Assembly: GCA_030695285.1 (NCBI GenBank)
Contig: JAUYTF010000012.1
Coordinates: 1 to 11,761, forward strand
Reading direction: 5' to 3'
DNA: 11,761 nt
Source of the DNA: Eubacteriales bacterium
Lineage (GTDB): Bacteria > Bacillota > Clostridia > Christensenellales > CAG-138
The translations under genes were made by a program, and so were the position numbers. Every line of letters starts with the position of its first letter. Positions within the stretch are counted from its first letter, which is position 1. The notes under the pieces were generated by a model that saw nothing but the letters and a program-made list of their open reading frames with translations, did no database searches and had not been told where the DNA came from. Of the stretch, positions 6,941-11,761 are shown piece after piece.

Positions 6941-8632
6941 ATGAAGGTTCTGTTCTGCGCCAGCGAGTGTGTACCGTTTGTCAAAACCGGAGGGCTTGCG
7001 GATGTCGCGGGCGCGCTGCCCATCGCGCTCGCCCAAGAAGGGCACGATGTGCGCGTGATCATGCCGAAATACCGCGTGATCGACGCCTATTGGAAAGACC
7101 GCATGGAGCACGTTTGCCATTTAGACATCGTCTTTGGCTGGGAAACGCTCTATTGCGGCATCGAGCGCGTGACCGACAATGGGGTGACCTATTATTTCGT
7201 GGACAACGAGGCCCATTTCGGCGTCACGGAGATCTATGGCGACGGCATCACGGAAGGACTGCGCTTTGCGTTCTTCAGCCGTGCGGTGCTTGAGAGCCTG
7301 CCGCACATCGCCTTTTTCCCGGATGTGATGCACCTCAACGACTGGCAGACGGGGCTGATTGCGGCACTGCTCAAGACGCAGTATACCGCAAAGCCGGATT
7401 ATGCGCGCATCAAGACCGTGTTTTCGATTCATAACCTCAAGTATCAGGGCGTCTTCTCCTGGCGTGAGATCGCGGGCAGGCTGGGGCTGGACGTTCGCTA
7501 TTTTACCTTTGAATACATGGAGTTTTTCGGCTGCATCAGCTGCATGAAGGGCGGGCTTGTGTTTTCCGACCGGCTCTGCACGGTGAGCCCGACTTATGCC
7601 GAGGAGATCAAAACCCCGTTTTTCGGCGAGAATCTGGACGGCCTGATGCGCGCGCGGGAAAACACGCTCAGCGGCATTCTCAACGGCCTTGACTACAATA
7701 TCTTTAACCCGTCCAACGATCGGTACCTCACGCACCACTTCGATATGGACGCGCTGGAGGAAAAGCTAGTCTGCAAGCGCGCCCTGCAGCGCGAATGCGG
7801 CCTGGAGGAGCGGGATGTTCCGCTCATCGGCATGATCGCGCGCCTGTCTCAGCAAAAGGGGCTTGATCTCGTGGAGCGTGTGCTGGGGGACATCATGCGA
7901 AACGACGTGCAGATCGTCTTTCTCGGCAAGGGCGATCGCAGGTTTGTCGACATGCTCAACTGGGCAAACTGGCGCTATCCCAAGCGCGTGCATGCGCGCG
8001 TCGAGCTGGACGAAGGGCTTGCGCACCGCGTCTATGCGGGGTCGGACATGTTCCTCATGCCGTCTCAGTTTGAGCCCTGCGGCCTGAGTCAGATGATCGC
8101 GCTGCGATACGGATGCGTGCCCATCGTGCGCGAAACGGGTGGGCTTAGGGACACCATCACGCCATATAACATGTATACCGACGAGGGAAACGGGTTTTCG
8201 TTTGCCAACTATAACGCGCACGAGATGCTCTTTACCATCGAGCGCGCGATCCGGTATTGGAACGAGGACAAGGCCATGTGGCGGCGCATAATGCTGCGCG
8301 GCATGGCAGACCGCTTTGACTGGGCAAAGCCTGCAAAAGCGTATCTTGCGCTCTATGAAAAAATGCTGCCCGTGGCAAATGCTGTCGATGCGTCACAACC
8401 CTGCGTACAGCCCCCGCAAGAAACAGCGGAGGCGAAAACTGCGAAAGCACCGGAAGCGAAAGCGACCATCGGAACGATCAAAGCGCCAGAAAAGAGTGAA
8501 ACCGCAGAAAAAGCGAAGACCATCGAAACGATCAAAGCGCCAATAAAGAGCGAAACCGCAGAAGAAGCGAAGACCATCGAAACGATCAAAGCGCCAGAAA
8601 AGAGCAATACCACCGACAGAATCAAACAATAG
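6941..8632 (+). CDS. glgA: Glycogen synthase GlgA (GT5) with a repeat-containing C-terminal tail
   Basis: GlgA transfers glucose from ADP-glucose to the non-reducing end of glycogen chains. The core (about residues 1-476) has the normal GT5 length and motifs: KTGGLADV (K15), DVMHLNDWQTG (128-138), the catalytic-site histidine in IHNLKYQG (H164), ARLSQQKGLD with R301 and K306, and PSQFEPCGLSQM with E378. These fall within a few positions of their E. coli GlgA counterparts. The oddity is the end: after YEKML the protein continues for 87 residues (477-563). This hydrophilic Lys/Glu/Ala/Thr/Pro tail ends in three 17-18 residue repeats. The frame is unbroken and the tail is followed by a good terminator, so it is unlikely to be a frameshift artefact. 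GGAGG lies 9 nt before ATG 6941. It is the last gene of the operon, 127 nt after glgD. Confidence 0.96.
   Translation: MKVLFCASECVPFVKTGGLADVAGALPIALAQEGHDVRVIMPKYRVIDAYWKDRMEHVCHLDIVFGWETLYCGIERVTDNGVTYYFVDNEAHFGVTEIYGDGITEGLRFAFFSRAVLESLPHIAFFPDVMHLNDWQTGLIAALLKTQYTAKPDYARIKTVFSIHNLKYQGVFSWREIAGRLGLDVRYFTFEYMEFFGCISCMKGGLVFSDRLCTVSPTYAEEIKTPFFGENLDGLMRARENTLSGILNGLDYNIFNPSNDRYLTHHFDMDALEEKLVCKRALQRECGLEERDVPLIGMIARLSQQKGLDLVERVLGDIMRNDVQIVFLGKGDRRFVDMLNWANWRYPKRVHARVELDEGLAHRVYAGSDMFLMPSQFEPCGLSQMIALRYGCVPIVRETGGLRDTITPYNMYTDEGNGFSFANYNAHEMLFTIERAIRYWNEDKAMWRRIMLRGMADRFDWAKPAKAYLALYEKMLPVANAVDASQPCVQPPQETAEAKTAKAPEAKATIGTIKAPEKSETAEKAKTIETIKAPIKSETAEEAKTIETIKAPEKSNTTDRIKQ
8462..8617 (+). 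repeat. In-frame 51/54-bp tandem repeats encoding the GlgA tail
   Basis: Three units start at 8462 (51 bp, one codon shorter), 8513 (54 bp) and 8567 (about 51 bp before it diverges). They encode variants of AKTIETIKAPEKSETAE: the first has ATIGTIKAP, the second IKS in place of EKS, and the third drifts into SNTTDRIKQ. DNA identity is high between units 2 and 3, pointing to recent duplication. A related, shorter segment (EAKTAKAPEAK) precedes them. The units keep the glgA frame. Confidence 0.9.
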
Positions 8633-8657
8633 GCTTCAGAATAAGAAACCTCATATC

Positions 8658-8689
8658 AAAAGAGACGCTCTTGAGTGAGCGCCTCTTTT
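8658..8689. terminator. Bidirectional intrinsic terminator between glgA and the DUF975 gene
   Basis: AAAAGAG-A-CGCTC (8658-8670) pairs with GAGCG-C-CTCTTTT (8677-8689) around a 6-nt loop, with one mismatch. The A-tract on one side and the T-tract on the other make it usable from both directions. It lies 25 nt after glgA and 21 nt past the end of the convergent DUF975 gene. Confidence 0.85.
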
Positions 8690-8710
8690 CTGTTACTGCC
8701 CTTGGGCTTT

Positions 8711-9541
8711 TCAGACAAATTCTCGTGAGCTGGTTTCGCCTTCGCTCAGATTATGAGCAGCGGGCGAAGCGGGCGCGCCGGGCGAAGCCGGTGCGCCGGG
8801 CGCAGCAAAGGGCGATGCAGGCAGCCTGCCGGTGAGGTCGAGATAGAATGCGGTGGACGCGGCCTTTGTGTAGGGAGCCAGGAAGATGATTCCGATGCCG
8901 CCCGTGAACGCGGCAAGTAGCCACCAGCCGATGAAGCTGAAATCCAGACAGAAGAGACGGCCTTTGTTGCCCGCCATCATCTGCTTGGACTGCTCGATGG
9001 CTTCCGTTGCGGAAAGATCAGGATTCTCCGCCATCAGATACGGCGCCATACTGTAGCGGTAAGACGCGACAATGCCCGGAATGATGAACAGCAGCGCCCA
9101 GGCCAGCGTCTTTAATAACATCAGCAAACGCAGCACCAAAGCGTTGCCAAAGGCGGAAAAGCGCGAGAACAGCGTCTCGATCTTTGGCGCAGAGGTGCTT
9201 TCATACAGTGAGAGATTGAAGCGGTTGTAGCCGAGCTCTACCGCGCTGCCGATGATGAACATGGCAATGCCGTAGACGACGAACAATCCGCCCAACGCCG
9301 CGATCACGCCTGCGAACGGGCGAACCATCGTGTAGATCGCGTCCAGATCGATTTGCCCGTTTGTTAGTTCTTGCACACGCTGCGTGACATTTCCAGAGTC
9401 AAAATTGAAGTTGAAATCGATCGAACCCCTTGAGCCTGCGCCCCCGAGTATCGATGCGATCAGACCGGCGAGCACCGCCCACCAGTAACGCCCGCGCAGG
9501 ATATTCCACGCGGACTCCCGAAAATCTTTTGCACGTTTCAT
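8711..9541 (-). CDS. DUF975 family integral membrane protein
   Basis: The 276-residue protein resembles the DUF975 family, whose function is not known. The cytoplasmic-type N-terminus (RAKDFRESAWNILRGRYW) precedes membrane segments near residues 20-36, 76-102, 134-158 and 203-224. The family hallmark is IIPGIVASYRYSMAPYLMAENPDLSATEAIEQSKQMM, within 153-189, followed by GNKGRLFCLDFSFIGWWLL. Between the first two membrane segments lies a polar loop with FNFNFDSGN. The C-terminus (241-262) is a Pro/Ala/Ser/Gly run (SPFAAPGAPASPGAPASP), likely disordered and not typical of the family. A run of seven G lies 8 nt before ATG 9541 and acts as a strong though unusual ribosome-binding site. The gene lies 81 nt downstream of the DUF2156 gene on the same strand and I see no promoter of its own, so the two are probably co-transcribed. 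Confidence 0.88.
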   Translation of the reverse strand: MKRAKDFRESAWNILRGRYWWAVLAGLIASILGGAGSRGSIDFNFNFDSGNVTQRVQELTNGQIDLDAIYTMVRPFAGVIAALGGLFVVYGIAMFIIGSAVELGYNRFNLSLYESTSAPKIETLFSRFSAFGNALVLRLLMLLKTLAWALLFIIPGIVASYRYSMAPYLMAENPDLSATEAIEQSKQMMAGNKGRLFCLDFSFIGWWLLAAFTGGIGIIFLAPYTKAASTAFYLDLTGRLPASPFAAPGAPASPGAPASPAAHNLSEGETSSREFV

Positions 9542-9574
9542 AGTCCCAACCCCCCCAGTTTTGTTTGTGATGCA

Positions 9575-9597
9575 TCCGGCGGAAAAAACCTGCCGGA
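9575..9597 (-). promoter_or_regulatory. Stem-loop between the DUF2156 and DUF975 genes
   Basis: On the minus strand TCCGGC-A-GG, a T6 loop, then CC-GCCGGA form an eight-pair stem with one bulged A. The T-run sits in the loop rather than after the stem, so it is not a classic terminator. It may be an mRNA processing or stability element, 34 nt before the DUF975 start. Confidence 0.45.
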
Positions 9598-9622
9598 GAA
9601 AGCCGAAAATGCGCGCAGTTGC

Positions 9623-10513
9623 TCACTCGATGTTGACCCAATATTTATCGATCATACAGATCGGGCGGTATGCCATCTTAGAGTAGCGCAGGCGCTCTTC
9701 GCCCGAATCGTCCTCGCGGTTGATATAGAGCGTGCTCTTCTGAGCCGCATATTTAGCAAACCAGGATACGATCGCCTGATAGGAGCCCGCGTAGTCTACA
9801 CGCGCTTTCTCCACATGGCAATGCAGCGTGTCCCCGACGATTTCGCCGACCGAGAGCGCGACGACGGTTCCTGCAACGTCGATATAGCCGGCCTTTTGAC
9901 CCAGCACGAGCGAATCCGCCAGCAGCTCTTTTGCGCGCTTCATCTCCTCGGCCTCAATCACCTTGTCGAGTGGCACGTGCTGCTCATACTCGTCCAGAAA
10001 GGCGATGGCGGCGGGCAGCGTCTCTTCCGTGACAGGCACAAACACCGCAGAAGGGTTGTCCTTGCAAAACCGGTTGAGGTGGTTGCGCTGGGTGTGGTAC
10101 TTCTTGCCGGGAAAGTCCATCAGGTCGCACGCGTGATAGAGATAGTCCGCCCAGTCGCGGTTGGTCGAAACCACCGCGCGCTCTCCGTAGCGTTCGCATA
10201 AAAGCGCGCGACCCTCCTTGGGCACGGCGCAAAAGCGCAGCGGCATGCCGCTTTCCTTCGCGTGCGCCTCAATGGCATCCAACGCGGCGTTGAGGTCCCC
10301 GTTACCGACGGGGAAGACAAAGCATATCCCCTCGCCGGGATAGGTCGCCAGCATGACGAGCATGCCGGAGACGATGGCAAAGGCTGAGCGAAAATACGCG
10401 CGCCACTGAAACACAGCGCCGAGTGTATAGTCACAACTGCGAAATGGTTGAACGTCCAAATACGGCTTAATCTGCTGCGCATTCTGGATCGTTATTTTTG
10501 AAAATTCCAACAT
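9623..10513 (-). CDS. DUF2156 (phosphatidylglycerol lysyltransferase C-terminal-like) protein
   Basis: The 296-residue soluble protein matches the stand-alone DUF2156/LPG-synthase-C type, a doubled GNAT-like fold. The same module at the C-terminus of MprF transfers aminoacyl groups from aminoacyl-tRNA to lipids. Stand-alone members are largely uncharacterised. Recognisable parts are the N-terminal FRSCDYTLGAVFQWRAYF (24-41), a central RDWADYLYHACDLMDFPGKKYH (118-140; G136-K137-K138-Y139-H140), then TQRNHLNRF. The second half has VALSVGEIVGDTLHCHVEKA and a C-terminal YINREDDSGEERLRYSKMAY, where family members usually carry an N-x-E/D...G-L/R...K pattern. There is no membrane segment, unlike full MprF. 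AGGGG lies 4 nt before ATG 10513. A promoter lies about 75-100 nt upstream and the DUF975 gene follows. The family call is firm; the substrate is unknown. Confidence 0.87.
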   Translation of the reverse strand: MLEFSKITIQNAQQIKPYLDVQPFRSCDYTLGAVFQWRAYFRSAFAIVSGMLVMLATYPGEGICFVFPVGNGDLNAALDAIEAHAKESGMPLRFCAVPKEGRALLCERYGERAVVSTNRDWADYLYHACDLMDFPGKKYHTQRNHLNRFCKDNPSAVFVPVTEETLPAAIAFLDEYEQHVPLDKVIEAEEMKRAKELLADSLVLGQKAGYIDVAGTVVALSVGEIVGDTLHCHVEKARVDYAGSYQAIVSWFAKYAAQKSTLYINREDDSGEERLRYSKMAYRPICMIDKYWVNIE

Positions 10514-10586
10514 AAAACCCCTGTATCTTACGGCGCAGCCCGCGGCGGTCTGATCGACGCGGAATGGCGAATGAATTCACTTGTAT

Positions 10587-10615
10587 ATGATAGCACGACT
10601 TTTGGCAGCAGGCAA
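10587..10615 (-). promoter_or_regulatory. Vegetative-type promoter of the DUF2156-DUF975 genes
   Basis: On the minus strand TTGCCT (10615-10610, 4 of 6 to consensus) stands 17 nt from TATCAT (10592-10587, 5 of 6). Transcription would begin near 10580, leaving a leader of about 67 nt. The spacing is optimal and no better candidate exists in the gap. Confidence 0.55.
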
Positions 10616-10784
10616 CGCCGCGCAGCGCTGCATTGCGTGAAAGGATTGCAACATTTTTTACGATTAACGGCTGGCAGCTTGCCTGAGAACAGCCTCCAGG
10701 CGCAAAAAACGACAAAATACGACAAATATCGATGAATACTTGAAAAGAATATCGTAAAAAAAGCGGAATTGTACGAAATTCCTC
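10616..10784. other. Divergent intergenic region with a palindrome at 10765-10782
   Basis: No gene is visible. At 10765-10782, GGAATT and AATTCC form a perfect 6-bp inverted repeat around GTACGA, just upstream of the HTH-gene promoter; it may be an operator. ACGACAAA-like direct repeats occur near 10708-10727, and ATATCG appears twice nearby. The rest shows nothing I can name. Confidence 0.4.
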
Positions 10785-10814
10785 TCCACACAGCCACCGG
10801 TTATGGTGTACAAT
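10785..10814 (+). promoter_or_regulatory. Promoter of the small HTH gene
   Basis: TCCACA (10785-10790, 4 of 6 to TTGACA) is followed after 18 nt by TACAAT (10809-10814, 5 of 6). Transcription would start near 10821, inside the SOS box at 10818-10831, so a repressor bound there would block initiation. Confidence 0.5.
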
Positions 10815-10817
10815 ATA

Positions 10818-10831
10818 CGAACAAACGTTCG
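10818..10831 (+). promoter_or_regulatory. LexA (DinR) SOS box
   Basis: CGAACAAACGTTCG is a perfect match to the Gram-positive LexA consensus CGAACRNRYGTTCG, including the degenerate centre (R=A, N=A, R=A, Y=C). It begins 4 nt after the -10 and overlaps the predicted transcription start, the usual place for a LexA operator. Binding is inferred, not shown. Confidence 0.75.
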
Positions 10832-10843
10832 CATCATGCGAAC
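10827..10843 (+). promoter_or_regulatory. Perfect 7-bp dyad overlapping the SOS box
   Basis: GTTCGCA-TCA-TGCGAAC is a perfect inverted repeat. Its left arm is the right half of the SOS box, and its right arm ends 3 nt before the AGGAGG ribosome-binding site. It could be a second operator or an RNA hairpin at the mRNA 5' end that limits translation. Confidence 0.6.
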
Positions 10844-10855
10844 ACAGGAGGATGA

Positions 10856-11287
10856 ATGAAAGCGATCTCGTTACCGCATCTTCGCGCGGAGGCAAAACGC
10901 CAGCTGCTCAGCTACCGCCGCAACAACTCCCGCGTCTACCGCAGCAACGCCATTCGCGCAGAAGGCTGGGCGCTGCTCGCCTGGGTGCGCGCAATCGACT
11001 CTGCCCGCATGTATCTGCGCGCGCAAAACCCGGTCAAGGAGCGCTATATGAGCCGCCTGTTCGGGCTGGATGCGCCGCTGCCGCGGGGGCAGCCGGTGCG
11101 GGCTCGCCTGGTTCGTCTCTGCGAGGAGATGAATGTCTCAGAATCTACGCTCTACAAGTGGCGCGAGGATATTCTCGAGATCGTGCTTTACGCGGCGATG
11201 GAAGCTGGCGTCGTGGGCCTCTTTGGCCTTCGAGAGGCGGAGCAGCTCAAGCGCGCGCAGCCGGAGGGAAACGACCCGCGCGATTGA
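10856..11287 (+). CDS. Small helix-turn-helix protein, ArpU/RinA-like in layout (tentative), likely SOS-controlled
   Basis: The 143-residue, basic, soluble protein is not one I recognise with confidence. Residues about 83-104 (ARLVRLCEEMNVSESTLYKWRE) fit a helix-turn-helix, with MNVSESTLYKW as turn and recognition helix. It is followed by a helix ILEIVLYAAMEAGVVGLFG. The N-terminal half is an Arg-rich helical region. The layout (helical N-terminus, ERYM-type segment at about 62-65, C-terminal HTH ending in LYAA) recalls phage-type ArpU/RinA late regulators and sigma-region-4-like proteins; this is resemblance only. ATG 10856 is preceded by AGGAGG with 4 nt spacing; an overlapping ATG at 10852 touches the SD and reads another frame. 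The promoter carries a perfect LexA box. The YgjP-like gene follows after 95 nt with its own promoter. Confidence 0.75.
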   Translation: MKAISLPHLRAEAKRQLLSYRRNNSRVYRSNAIRAEGWALLAWVRAIDSARMYLRAQNPVKERYMSRLFGLDAPLPRGQPVRARLVRLCEEMNVSESTLYKWREDILEIVLYAAMEAGVVGLFGLREAEQLKRAQPEGNDPRD

Positions 11288-11313
11288 CGCGGTTTGTCCG
11301 CGGGTGATAGAAT
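11284..11313 (+). promoter_or_regulatory. Promoter of the YgjP-like peptidase gene
   Basis: TTGACG (11284-11289, 5 of 6) stands 18 nt from an extended -10, TGATAGAAT (11305-11313; hexamer 5 of 6). The -35 overlaps the stop codon of the HTH gene. Transcription would start near 11320, so the downstream gene can be expressed independently of the SOS box. Confidence 0.6.
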
Positions 11314-11327
11314 GCAGGAAAACCGCG
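11288..11327 (+). repeat. Perfect 8-bp inverted repeat spanning the -10 region
   Basis: CGCGGTTT (11288-11295) and AAACCGCG (11320-11327) are exact inverted repeats separated by 24 nt that hold the -10 of the peptidase promoter. No T-tract follows, so it is not a terminator. The arms flank the promoter core, as paired operator half-sites might. Confidence 0.5.
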
Positions 11328-11330
11328 CTT

Positions 11331-11363
11331 CTGCCACCGGATGCAACAGCAAAAAGGTGGCAG
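11331..11363 (+). repeat. Perfect 8-bp inverted repeat in the peptidase leader
   Basis: CTGCCACC (11331-11338) and GGTGGCAG (11356-11363) pair exactly around a 17-nt loop. The stem would form in the mRNA leader, ending 8 nt before the AGGGG ribosome-binding site at 11372-11376. No T-tract follows. Confidence 0.5.
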
Positions 11364-11382
11364 GGCAACGCAGGGGTAGTGC

Positions 11383-11761
11383 ATGGCAAAAGCCACCAGT
11401 CTCAACATCGGCTCGTATACGGTCAGCGTGACGCGAAAGCACATCAAGAATCTCTATCTGCGCGTGCTGCCGGAGGGCATCTGCGTCAACGCACCCGTGC
11501 GGACGACGGATGCAGAGATCTCCCGCTTTGTGCTCAGCCGTGCGGACTGGATTGCGCAGCAGGCAAAGAAGCAAGCGCGCACGGTTCCGCGCGGATATGG
11601 CGACGGGGAAGCGCTCCCGTATTTCGGCAAAGAGCTGACGCTCCGGCTATTTTTTTGCAAGGGGCGAACGCACATCGCGCTGCGCGGGGACGCGCTGGAG
11701 CTATATATCCGGCAGGACGCAAGCCAGGAAGCGCGCAAAAAGGCGGTGGACGCGTGGTACC
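11383..11761 (+). CDS. YgjP-like (DUF45, M48-type) metallopeptidase, N-terminal part
   Basis: An open frame from ATG 11383 runs off the right edge after 126 codons. AGGGG stands 6 nt upstream, and an in-frame TAG two codons before the ATG rules out a longer protein. The N-terminus (GSYTVSVTRKHIKNLYLRVLPEG, within 10-32), then VNAPVRTTDAEISRFVLSRADWIAQQ (35-60) and LPYFGKELTLRLF (about 75-87) match the beta-sheet start of the YgjP/DUF45 family. Members carry a zinc HExxH site in the C-terminal half, which is outside this window, so catalytic competence cannot be judged. Full members are about 230 residues. The biological substrate of the family is unclear. Confidence 0.85.
   Translation, partial: MAKATSLNIGSYTVSVTRKHIKNLYLRVLPEGICVNAPVRTTDAEISRFVLSRADWIAQQAKKQARTVPRGYGDGEALPYFGKELTLRLFFCKGRTHIALRGDALELYIRQDASQEARKKAVDAWY

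Noticed and set aside
8353..8625. Minus-strand hydrophobic repeat-containing frame resembling membrane helices, and Arg/Lys-rich plus frame over the same bases
   Set aside because: Both are alternate readings of the repeats in the GlgA tail; they lack ribosome-binding sites, and the glgA frame explains the sequence.
10852..11307. 151-residue plus-strand frame starting at the first ATG after AGGAGG
   Set aside because: The ATG touches the SD with no spacing and the product is low-complexity Arg/Ala/Gly; the +1 frame from 10856 has a clear HTH.
11288..11363. Intrinsic terminators after the HTH gene
   Set aside because: Both inverted repeats lack a T-tract and have long loops; the first one straddles a good promoter.

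Overview
The window looks like a chromosomal segment of a GC-rich member of the Bacillota (Clostridia-like). Three things support this. GlgC is paired with the non-catalytic paralogue GlgD, an arrangement typical of this phylum. The DUF975 and DUF2156 membrane/acyltransferase-like families are common there. A sequence at 10818-10831 fits the Gram-positive LexA (DinR) box consensus exactly. The species cannot be named from this window. Coding regions are clearly GC-rich by eye. The exception is a very A-rich, non-coding stretch at about 2170-2540.

Layout: (1) 1-2057, minus strand: an AEC-family permease followed by an AlaX-type alanyl-tRNA editing protein that runs off the left edge; an extended -10 element marks the permease promoter and corrects its start. 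(2) 2058-2556: A-rich intergenic region with a candidate promoter, about four imperfect 55-56 bp tandem repeats and a perfect 7-bp stem-loop, ahead of glgB. (3) 2557-8632, plus strand: glgB, glgC, glgD, glgA. The first three overlap by 4 and 11 nt; glgA follows after 127 nt that contain a strong hairpin. GlgA has an 87-residue C-terminal tail of Lys/Glu/Ala/Thr/Pro-rich 18-residue repeats beyond the normal enzyme. (4) 8658-8689: a bidirectional terminator. (5) 8711-10615, minus strand: a DUF975 membrane protein and, upstream of it, a DUF2156 (lysyltransferase-C-like GNAT) protein with a recognisable promoter. (6) 10785-11761, plus strand: a small helix-turn-helix protein behind a promoter carrying a perfect SOS box and an overlapping perfect dyad, then the N-terminal part of a YgjP-like metallopeptidase with its own promoter.

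The glg genes form a complete pathway from glucose-1-phosphate to branched glycogen: GlgC/GlgD make ADP-glucose, GlgA polymerises it and GlgB branches it. No degradation enzyme (GlgP, debranching enzyme) lies in the window. The flanking genes have no evident link to glycogen.

Most of the window is recognisable housekeeping content. The parts that known families do not explain are the repeat tail on GlgA, the A-rich repeat block ahead of glgB, and the apparently DNA-damage-controlled HTH gene near the right end. I see no CRISPR array, insertion sequence, rRNA or tRNA.
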